This document shows, piece after piece, positions 43,483 through 53,331 of a stretch of 64,000 nt of DNA. Made by a program: the position numbers and the translations under genes. The stretch covers positions 4,312,001-4,376,000 of the forward strand of contig NZ_JAAQRC020000001.1 in assembly GCF_019216885.1 (NCBI RefSeq), given 5' to 3'. The notes beneath the pieces were generated by a model, which saw only the letters and a program-made list of their open reading frames with translations, was not told where the DNA came from and did no database searches. Source of the stretch: Methylobacterium sp. SyP6R (GTDB lineage: Bacteria; Pseudomonadota; Alphaproteobacteria; Rhizobiales; Beijerinckiaceae). Position 1 is the first letter of the stretch. Each line of letters opens with the position of its first letter.

Positions 43483-45377
43483 CGTCCCGCCTCCACGGCC
43501 TGGAGCAGCAATTCGGCGACGTCGCGCACCTCGGCCTTGCGGTCGGTCACGCCCTCCAGCATCGCGGTGCAGGAGGGGCAGGCCACCGCCACGATGCCCG
43601 CACCCGTCTCCGCAGCCTGGGCCATGCGCAGATCGGGGATGCGCCGCTCGCCCGGGATGTCGCTCACCGGCGCGCCGCCGCCGCCGCCGCAGCACATCGC
43701 CCGCTTGCCGGAGCGGGCCATCTCGACCCGGGACAGGCCGATCGCGTCGAGGACGGCGCGGGGCGCTTCGGTCTCGCCGTTGTAGCGGGCAAGGTAGCAG
43801 GGGTCGTGATAGGTCACCGAGAGGTCGGACAGTTTCTGGGGCGCGAGCTTGCCCGCCCGGATCAGCTCCAGCAGCAGGGCGGTGTGGTGCATCACCGCGT
43901 AGTGGCCGCCGAAGGCCGGGTATTCGTTGCGGAGCGCATGCAGGGCGTGCGGATCGGCGGTGACGATGCGGGTGAAGCGATACTTCGCCAGGGTCGCGAT
44001 GTTCTCTCTCGCGAGTGCCTGGAAGGTCGCCTCGTCGCCGAGACGGCGGGCGAGGTCGCCGGTGTCGCGCTCCTCCGCCCCCAGCACCGCGAAATCGACG
44101 TTCGCCCGGCGCAAGAGCCGCACCAGGGCCCGGAGCGTCCGGCCGTAGCGCAGGTCGTAGGCGCCCTCGCCGAGCCAGAGCAGCACGTCGACGTGAGCCT
44201 TGTCGGCCATCAGCGGCAGGTCGAGGCCGGCGGCGAAGTCGGTCCGGGCGGCGAGCGGTCGACCACCCGGATCGCCGGCCTGGCGCAGCTCGGTCACCGG
44301 ACCGATCGCCTTCTCGGGGAGCGCCGCACGCTCCAGGGTCTGGTAGCGGCGCAACGACACCACCGCGTCGACATGCTCGATCATCATCGGGCATTCCTCG
44401 ACGCAGGCGCGGCACGTGGTGCAGGACCACAGCGTATCGGGATGGATGCGGGCGTCGGGCCCGATCAGCCGGGCGAGCGGGCCGCGCTCGCCTTGCCCCT
44501 CGCGGCCGCCCGGATAGGGATGGCCGGCATAAGGCGGCTCGGCCGGGTTGAGGCCGGCGACGAGGTCCTGGATCAGCCGCTTCGGGTTGAGCGGCTGGCC
44601 GGCGGCGAAGGCCGGGCAGGCGATCTCGCAGCGGCCGCACGACACGCAGGCATCGTAGGAGAGGAGCCGGTTCCAGGTGAAATCGGCCGGCATCTCGGCG
44701 CCGAGCCGCGGGGCCTCGAGATCGAGGGGCTGGAGTGCGGTGTCGGGCCGGCCCTCGAACCGGCCGGGCCGCGGATGGGCGGCGAGATGCAGCGCGCCGG
44801 CGACGGCATGGCGCATCGGGCCCTGGCGCACCTCGAAGGCGAGGCCGAGGCCGCCTGCCGCCGCGAGGCCCAGGGTGAAGGGGAGGGCGATCCCACCGGC
44901 ACCCAGCGCCAGCAGCAGGGCGGTGAGCGTGCCGCCGATTGCGTAGGCGAGGAGCAGGAACGGCAGGATCTGGAAGCGCCCGGCCGAGAGACGCTTCTGC
45001 TTTGCGGGGTACCGGCGGGCGCCGACGAGGATCGAACCCGCCGCCGTCACCGCGAAGGCGATCGCCACGAGGAGCCAGTAGGCCCGGGAGCCGGCGAGCG
45101 GCGGCAGGATCGCCAGAGCCGTCAGGAGCGAGGCGGCGAGCAGCCCGCCCGCCACGACGGCATGCATCCGCGAGGCATAAGAATCGCGCGCCACGACGTG
45201 GTGGACGTCGACGAGGTAGCGGCGCGGCACCTGGGCGAGGCCGTGGAGCCAGGCCACCGGTGCGGCCGATCCGACCCGCCACAACGCCGCGCGCCGCGAG
45301 GCCTGGACGAGAGCGAGCGCCGCCATGGCCCAGATGAGGCCGGGAAACACCGTGGTCAGGGGCATGAAGCTGGTCAT
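43479..45377 (-). CDS. dgcB: DgcB: iron-sulfur/membrane subunit for dimethylglycine demethylation
   Basis: Product of 632 residues. The N-terminal ~180 residues hold several membrane helices. Then come two 4Fe-4S motifs (CVSCGRCEIACP near 240 and CTTCRACVEECP near 318) and two C-terminal CCG-type domains (MCCGGGGGAPVSDIPGER near 570). This matches DgcB of Pseudomonas, which works with DgcA. It is the first of the dgcB-etfA-etfB trio, separated from dgcA by a 270 bp gap with a family B palindrome. Confidence 0.9.
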   Translation of the reverse strand: MTSFMPLTTVFPGLIWAMAALALVQASRRAALWRVGSAAPVAWLHGLAQVPRRYLVDVHHVVARDSYASRMHAVVAGGLLAASLLTALAILPPLAGSRAYWLLVAIAFAVTAAGSILVGARRYPAKQKRLSAGRFQILPFLLLAYAIGGTLTALLLALGAGGIALPFTLGLAAAGGLGLAFEVRQGPMRHAVAGALHLAAHPRPGRFEGRPDTALQPLDLEAPRLGAEMPADFTWNRLLSYDACVSCGRCEIACPAFAAGQPLNPKRLIQDLVAGLNPAEPPYAGHPYPGGREGQGERGPLARLIGPDARIHPDTLWSCTTCRACVEECPMMIEHVDAVVSLRRYQTLERAALPEKAIGPVTELRQAGDPGGRPLAARTDFAAGLDLPLMADKAHVDVLLWLGEGAYDLRYGRTLRALVRLLRRANVDFAVLGAEERDTGDLARRLGDEATFQALARENIATLAKYRFTRIVTADPHALHALRNEYPAFGGHYAVMHHTALLLELIRAGKLAPQKLSDLSVTYHDPCYLARYNGETEAPRAVLDAIGLSRVEMARSGKRAMCCGGGGGAPVSDIPGERRIPDLRMAQAAETGAGIVAVACPSCTAMLEGVTDRKAEVRDVAELLLQAVEAGR

Positions 45378-45438
45378 GACGGTGGGCCTAAGGGCTTGGC
45401 GATAATGTCGAAATCATTCCTGAAGGCAGCCGCGCCCA

Positions 45439-45609
45439 TACCCTCCCCCCTCTGCGGGGGAGGGTGCCCGGCGGAGCCGGGCGGGAGAGGGGACGCCGCT
45501 TCCGGATGAAGCGGAAGCGTTCTGAAGGGCGCCACCTGAATCAGCGTCGCGCTGCCCCTCTCCCGGCCCCCCTTTGGGGGCCACCCTCCCCCGCAGAGGG
45601 GGGAGGGTA
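45439..45609. repeat. Family B palindrome, copy 2 (intact)
   Basis: 171 bp with perfect 28 bp terminal arms (45439-45466 and 45582-45609), each built around CCCTCCCCCCTCTGCGGGGG. Inner stems CCCGGCGGAGCCGGGC and GGGAGAGGGG / CCCCTCTCCC follow. It sits inside the dgc operon between dgcA and dgcB, the same kind of position as family A copy 2. Confidence 0.87.
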
Positions 45610-45647
45610 GAGCGTGGCGCTGCCCGAGTTTTAGCGAGTCGCGGGGC

Positions 45648-47690
45648 TCACAGATCCTTGCACAACCTCAAGGCATCATAGATCGCCGCATGGATGTTCC
45701 GCCCGGCCACCGCGTCGCCGATGCGGTAGAGGGCGTACCCCTTGGAGAGGTCGAAGGGCTGCGGCTCGCCGCGCAGCATCGCGTCCTGGTCGGTCTGGCC
45801 GCGATTGACCGACGCGCCTTTGAGCCCGTGATAGAGCGCATCGACCGGCAGGGTGCCGTGATCGACCACGATGCGGTCGACGACCCGCTCCTCCTCGGCA
45901 TCGGTCATGGTGTTGCGGAGCGCCGCCACGAACCGGTTGCCCTCGGGATAGATCTCGATCAGCTCCATGTTCGGCGTCATCACGACGCCGAGCTTGTAGA
46001 GCTCGCGCAGGTGGATCGGCTGGTTGGTGGTGCCGACCTCCTCCGCCACCATGCGGTCATGGGTGGCGACCTCGACGAGGCAGCCGCGCTTGGCGAGCAG
46101 CTCCGCGACGGACGAGGCGTTGTGCTGGCCCATCTCGTCGTAGAGCAGGACCGAGCCGGTCGGCTCGACCGCCCCCGACAGCACCTCGGCGGTGGTGACC
46201 GCGTGCTGCGCCGCGCCCTTGGCGTGGCCGCGGGATGGCGTGCCGCCGGTCGCCACGATCACGACATCCGGTTTCTCCGCCAGCACCGCGGCTTGCGTCG
46301 CCTCGGTGTTGAGCCGGAGATCGACGCCGAGCTTGGTCACCTGCGCGACGAGCCAGCGCGGGATGCCCGACATCGCCTCGCGCCAGCCGGCCTTGGCCGC
46401 GAGCCCGATCTGGCCGCCGGCCTGGCCGCTCTTCTCGAACAGCACCACCGCGTGGCCGCGCTCGGCGCAGACCCGGGCCGCCTCGAGCCCGCCGGGCCCG
46501 GCGCCGATCACCACGACCCGCCGACGGACATCCGCCTTGCGGATCTCGTGCGGCATGGTGGCTTCGCGGCCGGTCGCGGCGTTCTGGATGCAGAGCGCAT
46601 CACCGCCGACATAGATCCGGTCGATGCAGTAGCCGGCCCCGACGCATTGGCGGATGTCGTCGGCCCGTCCCTCGGAGAGCTTCTTGACGAGATGCGGGTC
46701 GGCGATGTGGGCGCGGGTCATCGCCACCATGTCGACATGGCCCTCGGCCACGGCGCGCGCCGCGGTCGCCAGGTCGGTGACGCGCTGGGCGTGGAAGACC
46801 GGAACATCCACTTCGCGCTTGATCGCGCTCGGCAGGAACAGGAACGGGGCCACTGGGAACGACATGTTCGGCAGCGAGATCGCGTGGGCGATGTGGTCGC
46901 GCGCCTGGCCGCCGAGCACGTTGAGGAAATCGACGAGGCCGCGCCTGGCGTATTCCGTGGCGATCGTCAGGCACTCCTCGTGGGAGAGCCCGTCGGCGAT
47001 CATCTCGTCGCCGGACATGCGGATGCCGATGACGTAATCGTCGCCGGCCGCCGCCCGCATCGCCTCCAGCACCTCGATGCCGAAGCGCATCCGGTTCTCG
47101 AGGCTGCCGCCATACTTGTCGCTGCGCTGGTTGACCGACGGCGACCAGAACTGGTCGATCAGGTGGCCGTGGGCGGCCGAGACCTCGCAGCCGTCGAGCC
47201 CGCCCTCTCGGCAGCGGCGCGCGGCCTCGGCGAAGCTCTTCACCACCCGGGCGATGTCCTCCTCCTCCATCTCCTTCGGGATGGTGCGGGAGGCGGGCTC
47301 ACGCCGGGGGGAGGGCGAGAGGGTGGGCAGCCAATGCTCGGTGTCCCACTTGGTGCGCCGGCCCATATGGGTGAGCTGAATCATCAGCTTCCCGCCATGG
47401 GCGTGGACCCGGTCCGAGAATTGCCGGAAGTAGGGGATCACCGAGTCGTCGGCGACCGAGATCTGGTTCCAGGGCGCCGCCGGGCTGTCGGGGGCGACCG
47501 AGGAGGAGCCGCCGAACATGGTGAGCCCGATGCCGCCCTTCGCCTTTTCGGCGTGGTAGAGCTGGTAGCGCTCCTGGGGCTTGCCGTCGCGGCCGTAGCC
47601 CGGGGCGTGGCTCGTCGACATCACCCGGTTGCGGATGGTCAGGCCCTTGATGGTGAGCGGCTTCAGCAGCGCGTCGGCATTGGCGATCAC
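45648..47690 (-). CDS. dgcA: DgcA: dimethylglycine demethylase flavoprotein
   Basis: Old-yellow-enzyme-type oxidoreductase of 680 residues. The N-terminal TIM barrel (MSTSHAPGYGRDGKPQERY and GGLDGCEVSAAHGHLIDQF) binds FMN, with a 4Fe-4S set in CVGAGYCIDRIYVG. The C-terminal half has the dinucleotide motif VVIGAGPGGLEAARVCAERG. I choose GTG at 47690 (VIANADALLKPLTIKG), with GGGAG upstream; the frame is open to 47849 but that part overlaps gbcB's end. It demethylates dimethylglycine to sarcosine with DgcB. Confidence 0.88.
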   Translation of the reverse strand: MIANADALLKPLTIKGLTIRNRVMSTSHAPGYGRDGKPQERYQLYHAEKAKGGIGLTMFGGSSSVAPDSPAAPWNQISVADDSVIPYFRQFSDRVHAHGGKLMIQLTHMGRRTKWDTEHWLPTLSPSPRREPASRTIPKEMEEEDIARVVKSFAEAARRCREGGLDGCEVSAAHGHLIDQFWSPSVNQRSDKYGGSLENRMRFGIEVLEAMRAAAGDDYVIGIRMSGDEMIADGLSHEECLTIATEYARRGLVDFLNVLGGQARDHIAHAISLPNMSFPVAPFLFLPSAIKREVDVPVFHAQRVTDLATAARAVAEGHVDMVAMTRAHIADPHLVKKLSEGRADDIRQCVGAGYCIDRIYVGGDALCIQNAATGREATMPHEIRKADVRRRVVVIGAGPGGLEAARVCAERGHAVVLFEKSGQAGGQIGLAAKAGWREAMSGIPRWLVAQVTKLGVDLRLNTEATQAAVLAEKPDVVIVATGGTPSRGHAKGAAQHAVTTAEVLSGAVEPTGSVLLYDEMGQHNASSVAELLAKRGCLVEVATHDRMVAEEVGTTNQPIHLRELYKLGVVMTPNMELIEIYPEGNRFVAALRNTMTDAEEERVVDRIVVDHGTLPVDALYHGLKGASVNRGQTDQDAMLRGEPQPFDLSKGYALYRIGDAVAGRNIHAAIYDALRLCKDL

Positions 47691-47757
47691 GGGACGACTC
47701 CCGAAGGCGAGGGACCGGGGGAATTGGGCCAGGATTCTGGAAGACTGAGACGTTGCT

Positions 47758-48891
47758 TCAGCGCTCGACGACGAGGTCGCTCGTCGGCTTGGAGCAGCAG
47801 AGCAGGGCCATGCCGGCATCGATCTCGCGCTGGCGGATGCCGCCGGCATGGGTCATCGCGACGGTGCCCTTGGTGACCTTCGACTTGCAGGTGCCGCACA
47901 GGCCCTTGGCGCAGGAGGAGGGCAGGCGGATGCCGGCCTTGCGGGCGGCGTCGAGGACCGTCTCGTTCTCCGGGCAGTCGAGCACCCGGCGGGTCTTGGC
48001 GAACTCGACCCGGAAGGTGCGTACCGTCGCCGCCGGGGCTTCCTCGGCTTCGGCATCCAGGGCACGGCCGGCTTCCGCCGCCGCCTGCTGCTCGGCCTCC
48101 GGCAGGGCACCGAAATCGAAGCTCTCCTCGTGGTGGCGGGCCATGTCGAAGCCGGCCTCGCGCAGCATCGCGCGCACGGCGTCCATGTAGGGCTTCGGAC
48201 CGCAGACGAAGACCTCGCGCTCGCGGAAGTCCGGGACCGCTTGCGTCAGGATGTCGAGGGAGAGGCGTCCTTTGGGACCCGACCATGCCTCGTCCGGCGC
48301 GTCGGCCTCGCAGACCGCGTGAAAGCGGAAGGAGGGATCGAGCCGGGCCATCGTCTCCAGCTCGGCCCGGAACACGATATCGGCCGGGCTGCGGGCGGAA
48401 TGGACGAAGGCGACGTCGCGGGGCTCACCCAGGTCGTGGAAGGTGCGCGCCATCGCCATCATCGGCGTCACGCCGCTACCGCCGGACAGGAGCAGGTATT
48501 TTTGCGCCGGATGGGTGAAGCAGGAAAAATCGCCCATCGGGCCGAGCGCCCGCACGGTGTCGCCGGCCTTCAGGTTGTCGTGCAGCCAGTTCGAGACCGG
48601 GCCGCCGGGCACCCGCTTGACGGTGATCGACAGGGCGTGCGGCCGCGTCGGCGCCGAGGAGATCGTGTAGCAGCGATGGATCGTCTCGGCCCCGACCTCG
48701 AAGGCGAAGGTCAGGAACTGGCCCGGCGCGTAGGCGAAGCGCCGGGGCTCAGGGGGGCTGAGCACGAAGGTCTTCACGTCGTGCGTCTCCTGGCGCACGG
48801 CGAGGCAGACCAGGGCGTCGTCGGCCTCCGCATCCCAGGAGGCTGAGGCCGCGAGGCGCGCGGCGGCCGGTTCGGTGGAGGCCGAATTCAT
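47758..48891 (-). CDS. gbcB: Glycine betaine monooxygenase reductase
   Basis: NAD(P)H-dependent flavoprotein reductase of 377 residues. FAD site RCYTISSAP, NAD site LLLSGGSGVTPMMAMA, and a C-terminal plant-type 2Fe-2S domain with CAKGLCGTCKS near 340 and a fourth Cys in LLCCSKP. It delivers electrons to the Rieske oxygenase GbcA, encoded 4 bases upstream. The start MNSASTEPA at 48891 is preferred over a longer frame running into gbcA. Confidence 0.92.
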   Translation of the reverse strand: MNSASTEPAAARLAASASWDAEADDALVCLAVRQETHDVKTFVLSPPEPRRFAYAPGQFLTFAFEVGAETIHRCYTISSAPTRPHALSITVKRVPGGPVSNWLHDNLKAGDTVRALGPMGDFSCFTHPAQKYLLLSGGSGVTPMMAMARTFHDLGEPRDVAFVHSARSPADIVFRAELETMARLDPSFRFHAVCEADAPDEAWSGPKGRLSLDILTQAVPDFREREVFVCGPKPYMDAVRAMLREAGFDMARHHEESFDFGALPEAEQQAAAEAGRALDAEAEEAPAATVRTFRVEFAKTRRVLDCPENETVLDAARKAGIRLPSSCAKGLCGTCKSKVTKGTVAMTHAGGIRQREIDAGMALLCCSKPTSDLVVER

Positions 48892-48895
48892 GGCG

Positions 48896-50155
48896 CTAGC
48901 GCCCCAGATGCGCGGCCATGCGGCCGACATACCAGTTGCAGAACTTTTCCACGAGCATCTCGGTGTTCGGCGAGTACGGGCCGGGCTCGTAGGCCGGGCT
49001 CGCGACGCCCTGCTGGCAGATGCCGACGAGTTCGCTGTCCTGGTCGTTGGTGGCTTCCCAGACGCCGATCAGGTTGGCGAGGTCGTAATCGACGCCCTCG
49101 ACCGCATCCTTGTGGACGAGCCACTTGGTGCGCAGGAGCGAGCGCTCGGCATCGAGCGGCAGCACCGAGAAGGTGACGATGTGGTCGCCGAGGAAGTGGT
49201 GCCAGGAATTCGGCTGCGTCCAGACCGAGAGGCCGCCGAGCTTAGGCTTGGTGAAGTCCCCGAGGAGCTTCTTGCAGGCGGCCTTGGTGTCGAGGGTGTG
49301 GGATTCGCCCTCGCCGTCGAGCGGCAGGCGCTCGGTGCGGAACGCCGTCACCATCGTGTCGAGTTCGTCGATCTCCCGCGACGGCAGGCCTTCGGCCTCC
49401 CATTCGCCGTGACGGGTCTTGAGCAGGCAGCCGTAGCGCTCGGCTTCAGCGCGGTCGTGCTCGCCCATCTCCTCGGGCGCGAAACCGAAGCCGTAGGCGA
49501 AGAGCGGCACGGTCAGCTCGGGATGGTTGGCCCCGCAATGATAGCACTCGCGGTTGTTCTCCATCGTGAGCTTCCAGTTGCCCGGCTCGATGATGTCCTT
49601 CTGGAACGCCACCTTCGTGTCGCGCACGTTGTGCGGCGCGATGTAGGGCCCGAGCCGCGCCGCCATCTCGTCGAAGTCGGACGGGGCCTCCTCGGCAAGG
49701 CAGATGAAGAGCAGGCCTTCGAGCGAGCGGAGATGCACGGGCTTCAGGCCGTGGCAGCCCTTTTTGAAATCCGGACCCATATGCTCGGCATGGATCAGTT
49801 CGCCGGTGAGGTCGTAGGTCCAGGAATGGTAGCGGCAGACCAGGTTGCCGACCGTCGACTTCTCGTCGTGGACCAGGCGCGCGCCGCGGTGGCGGCAGAC
49901 GTTGTGGAAGGCGCGGACCTCGTTGTCGTCGTCGCGCACGATCGCCACGGAGGTCTTGCCGATATCGACGACCATCACGTCGCCGGCCTCCGGCACGTCG
50001 GGCTCCACGCCGACATAGATCCAGTGGCGCCCGAAGATGACCTCCATGTCGGCCTCGAAGATCTCGGGGCTGAGATAGAACGGGGCCGGCAGGGTGTAGC
50101 CAGGGCGGCGCTCACGCAGGAGGCGCTGCAGCGGGGTCGGCGTCACGTCGAGCAT
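48896..50155 (-). CDS. gbcA: Glycine betaine monooxygenase, Rieske oxygenase
   Basis: Rieske non-haem iron oxygenase of 419 residues, catalysing betaine to dimethylglycine plus formaldehyde. The Rieske ligands are CRHRG (Cys87, His89) and CRYHSW (Cys107, His110). The mononuclear iron site is in NNRECYHCGANHPEL. An in-frame ATG at 50173 is possible, but MLDVTPTPLQRLL (50155) has GCGAGG near it and is the usual start of homologues. First gene of the gbcAB-dgcAB-etfAB series. Confidence 0.92.
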   Translation of the reverse strand: MLDVTPTPLQRLLRERRPGYTLPAPFYLSPEIFEADMEVIFGRHWIYVGVEPDVPEAGDVMVVDIGKTSVAIVRDDDNEVRAFHNVCRHRGARLVHDEKSTVGNLVCRYHSWTYDLTGELIHAEHMGPDFKKGCHGLKPVHLRSLEGLLFICLAEEAPSDFDEMAARLGPYIAPHNVRDTKVAFQKDIIEPGNWKLTMENNRECYHCGANHPELTVPLFAYGFGFAPEEMGEHDRAEAERYGCLLKTRHGEWEAEGLPSREIDELDTMVTAFRTERLPLDGEGESHTLDTKAACKKLLGDFTKPKLGGLSVWTQPNSWHHFLGDHIVTFSVLPLDAERSLLRTKWLVHKDAVEGVDYDLANLIGVWEATNDQDSELVGICQQGVASPAYEPGPYSPNTEMLVEKFCNWYVGRMAAHLGR

Positions 50156-50314
50156 GGGGCCTCGCAAAGCCATATCGAGCGAGGACGACTATCCCCGCCG
50201 GACCGGCTCTCCGCTGCCGTGCCAGCGACATTCCGTTGGCTCGCTGCGACGCCCGCCGATCCTCCCCGAAAAGCCCGGTCGTCCGGCTTCGGGACAGCCC
50301 TCGCGTCCGGAGCC

Positions 50315-51535
50315 TCACGCCACCAGGCGGATGGTGGGTGCCGGTGCGTCGCAGGCGTAACGGCGGCAATGCTGGAGGTAGCCGACCTCGTGGCGGCCGG
50401 CGAGTTCGACCACGCTCGACCACAGCCAGGACGGTGCCTCCCCGTCGCAACCCCGGGTGACCTCCTTGCGCCACGCGGCACGGACGCCCTCGTCCATCTG
50501 CCGCCCATGGGCCTCGCCGACCACGGTGGCGAGGTAACGGGCGGCCTGCACCGCCTCCTCGCGACCGAACTGGTCGACATCGAGCTTCAGGTCCTGGGGG
50601 GCGAGCTCGCGCATCACCACCGGCTTGCCGAGGAGATGCACCGGCAGCATCCGCTCGCCGAGATTCGGCGACAGCGCCCGGGCGCCGGCGACGACGCGCT
50701 CGGCGGCGTCCTCCGGCATCTCGGCACCGGGGGCGGGCGGCGCCGCGGGGGCCACCGCTTCCTTCAGGTCGACGAGCGCCAGCCGGTCCTTGCCGTGCGG
50801 CCCCTCGACCCGCACCAGGGCGGCGTAGCGCAGGAAGCCGAGCGAGCTGCACCCCTTCATCCAGTACGCCGCATCGATCAGGCGCAGGCCCCGCCCGCCG
50901 TCGCGGCCGTGCAGGGCGAGCACGAGGCGGCGCACGTCGTCGCGGTCGAACAGGTCGCGCAGAGCCTCGCGCTCGGCTTCGTCCAGCGCCCAGAACTTCC
51001 GGCCGAGGGGAATCTTGGGCTCGACATCCTTCAGCCGCTCGCGGGCGAGGTGCTTCCAGTGCCGGCCGAGCGCCCGGCGCCGCACGGTGTGCACCACCTC
51101 CGGCTCGCGCGGGGCCTCGCCGGCCCGCACCCCGCCGAGACCCTGCGCATAACCGCGGATCATCTCCTCCAGCATCCGGGCGGTGACGACGCCGGGCAGG
51201 TCCGAGCCGCGGGCCGCGCTCGCCAGCGACAGGCCGAGGCGGACGAGGTCGTGGGTCGGGTTGCCGATCACCGTCTGGTCGAGGTCGCGGATCTGGATGT
51301 CGACCCGGCCCTCGGCATCGGCGAGCGGCCCGAGATTGCCGAGGTGGCAATCGCCGCAGATCCAGACCGGCGGACCCTCCGGCAGGGTGCCGCGGGCGAG
51401 TCCGTCGAGCCACTCGTAGAATTTCAGGGTGTTGCCGCGCACGTAGGCATGCGCCGAGCGCGCCATCTTCAGGGTGCGCTGACGCTCCAGGACGGCCGCA
51501 CGCTCCTCGGGGCCGTAGCTTCGGATCTCGGGCAT
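50315..51535 (-). CDS. DUF2252 family protein
   Basis: Protein of 406 residues in the DUF2252 family, which has a kinase-like (aminoglycoside-phosphotransferase) fold. Recognisable parts are the N-terminal MARSAHAYVRGNTLKFYEWL, the catalytic-loop-like VWICGDCHLGNLGPLADAEG and the metal-binding-like QIRDLDQTVIGNPTHDLVRLG (read in pieces). Function is unknown. No operon partner is evident: it is 141 bases or more from gbcA and 158 from the next gene. Confidence 0.88.
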   Translation of the reverse strand: MPEIRSYGPEERAAVLERQRTLKMARSAHAYVRGNTLKFYEWLDGLARGTLPEGPPVWICGDCHLGNLGPLADAEGRVDIQIRDLDQTVIGNPTHDLVRLGLSLASAARGSDLPGVVTARMLEEMIRGYAQGLGGVRAGEAPREPEVVHTVRRRALGRHWKHLARERLKDVEPKIPLGRKFWALDEAEREALRDLFDRDDVRRLVLALHGRDGGRGLRLIDAAYWMKGCSSLGFLRYAALVRVEGPHGKDRLALVDLKEAVAPAAPPAPGAEMPEDAAERVVAGARALSPNLGERMLPVHLLGKPVVMRELAPQDLKLDVDQFGREEAVQAARYLATVVGEAHGRQMDEGVRAAWRKEVTRGCDGEAPSWLWSSVVELAGRHEVGYLQHCRRYACDAPAPTIRLVA

Positions 51536-51693
51536 TCCATCACCTGCGCGAACGCGGCCGACACGCTACCTTGGCCGCGCTCGACAACGCGCGAGACCGG
51601 CACGGCACCGCGCGTCGTTTCGTCTCCGGTGTGGATGACGGTGGATGGTTGGAACGTACACAGGGTACCCCCCAGGAGGGTCGTCTCGCCGGC

Positions 51694-53331
51694 TCACGCG
51701 CCCTGCTTCTCGTCCCCCGACCAGTCCAGCGCCGCATAGTGCGTCCGCAACTCGCGCTTGAGCAGCTTGCCGGCGGTGTTGCGGGGCAGGTCGTCCTGGA
51801 ACAGGATCCGCTTCGGCACCTTGAACGGCGCCAGCCCGGTGCGGCAATGGGCGATCAGTTCCTCGGCGCCGGCGCTCGCCCCCGGCCGCAGCACCACGAC
51901 CGCCGTCACGGCCTCGATCCAGCGCGGATGGGGCAGGGCGATCACCGCCACCTCCGACACGGCGGGATGGGTGAACAGCACCTCCTCGACCTCGCGGCTC
52001 GCCACGATGGTGCCGCCGGTCTTGATCACGTCCTTCACCCGGTCGACCACCGTGATGTAGCCGGCCTCGTCCATGATCCCGACGTCGCCCGAGTGGAACC
52101 AGCCGCCGCGAAAAGCCTCTTCCGTCTCCTGCGGCTTGTCCCAGTACCCGGCCATCAGCTGGGCCGAGCGGTGGACGATCTCGCCGCGCTCGCCCGGCGC
52201 CACGTCCTGCATCGCGTCGTCGACCACCCTCGTCTCGACGTTGAAGACCGGGCGGCCGCAGGAGGCCGGGCGGGCATCGTGCTCCTCGGGCCGCAGCACG
52301 GTGGCGAGCGGGGCGATCTCGCTCTGGCCGTAGCAATTGTAGGCGCCCGCGCCGGGTAGGCGGGCGCGCAGCTCCTCCAGCACTGGCACCGGCATGATCG
52401 AGGCGCCGTAATAGACCCGGGCCAGGGAGGACAGGTCGCGCCGGGCGAAATCGGGCGAGCGCAGCAGGCTGATCCAGACGGTCGGCGGTGCGAAGAACGA
52501 GGTGAGGCGGTGCTCCTCGATCAGGCGCAGGCAGGTCTCGGGCGCGGGCGCCTCGATCAGCACCGTCTCGGCGCCGGCGAGCAGCTGGGGCATGGTGAAG
52601 GCGTGCATCTGCGCCGTATGGTAGAGCGGCAGGGCGGCGAGCGCCCGGTCGCCGGGACCGAAATCGAGGGCGATGATGCAGCTCAGATATTCGGCGAGCA
52701 GGCCCCGGCTCGTCATCATGGCGCCCTTCGGCGCCGCGGTGGTGCCCGACGTGTAGAGAAGCTGCACCACGTCGTCGTCGGCGATGCGAGCCTCGACCGG
52801 CTCGACCGCGCCGTCGCCCTGCGCGAGCCGCAGCACGTCGAGGCCTTGAGCGCCCCCGGCAAAGTCTCGAGCACCGCCGAACAGGGTGCCGAACCACGGG
52901 GCCGCCGCCTCGTCCAGGGCCTCCCGGGCGTTCCCGGCGAGAGCCGGATCGACGATCAGCGCGCGGGCACCGGATTGCTCGACGATGTAGCGCAGCTCGC
53001 GCCCGGTCAGGGCGTAATTGACCGGGACGTGGATCAGGCCGGCGCGGGCGCAGGCGAGCCACAGGATCAGGTAGGCGTCCGAGTTGCGCCCCAGCGCCCC
53101 GAGCCGGTCGCCCCGGGTCAGCCCCGCCTCCGTGAGGCCGTGGGCGACCCGGTCGACGGCGCGGTCGAGGGCGGCAAAGCTCCAGCGCCGCTCGCCGAAG
53201 GACAGGGCGTTGCGGTCGCGGTGGCGCCGGGCCGTGCGCCGCAGGGCGTCGGAGATGGTATCGCGCCGTGCGCGCGCGGCCTCGTGCCCCGCACGCGTCT
53301 CCTGGCCGGCGAGCGTCCCGTCGGATCCCAT
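51694..53331 (-). CDS. Acyl-CoA synthetase (AMP-binding)
   Basis: ANL-superfamily ligase of 545 residues. The AMP-binding P-loop reads LLYTSGTTAAPKGAMMT (about 192-208), the A5-type motif is YNCYGQSEIAPL, the A7/A8 region is WFHSGDVGIMDEAGYITVVDRVKD, and the catalytic Lys is in PRNTAGKLLKREL near the end. It activates a fatty or aromatic acid as acyl-CoA; substrate unknown. Upstream at 53489 an alpha/beta hydrolase on the same strand may be co-transcribed. Confidence 0.9.
   Translation of the reverse strand: MGSDGTLAGQETRAGHEAARARRDTISDALRRTARRHRDRNALSFGERRWSFAALDRAVDRVAHGLTEAGLTRGDRLGALGRNSDAYLILWLACARAGLIHVPVNYALTGRELRYIVEQSGARALIVDPALAGNAREALDEAAAPWFGTLFGGARDFAGGAQGLDVLRLAQGDGAVEPVEARIADDDVVQLLYTSGTTAAPKGAMMTSRGLLAEYLSCIIALDFGPGDRALAALPLYHTAQMHAFTMPQLLAGAETVLIEAPAPETCLRLIEEHRLTSFFAPPTVWISLLRSPDFARRDLSSLARVYYGASIMPVPVLEELRARLPGAGAYNCYGQSEIAPLATVLRPEEHDARPASCGRPVFNVETRVVDDAMQDVAPGERGEIVHRSAQLMAGYWDKPQETEEAFRGGWFHSGDVGIMDEAGYITVVDRVKDVIKTGGTIVASREVEEVLFTHPAVSEVAVIALPHPRWIEAVTAVVVLRPGASAGAEELIAHCRTGLAPFKVPKRILFQDDLPRNTAGKLLKRELRTHYAALDWSGDEKQGA

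Noticed and set aside
42259..45282. A 1007-codon frame on the minus strand
   Set aside because: Only its last 407 codons (etfA) are real. The upstream part is the dgcB region read out of frame and is arginine/proline-rich.
48875..51739. A 954-codon open frame on the plus strand
   Set aside because: Antisense to gbcA and the DUF2252 gene; no recognisable domain and no ribosome site.
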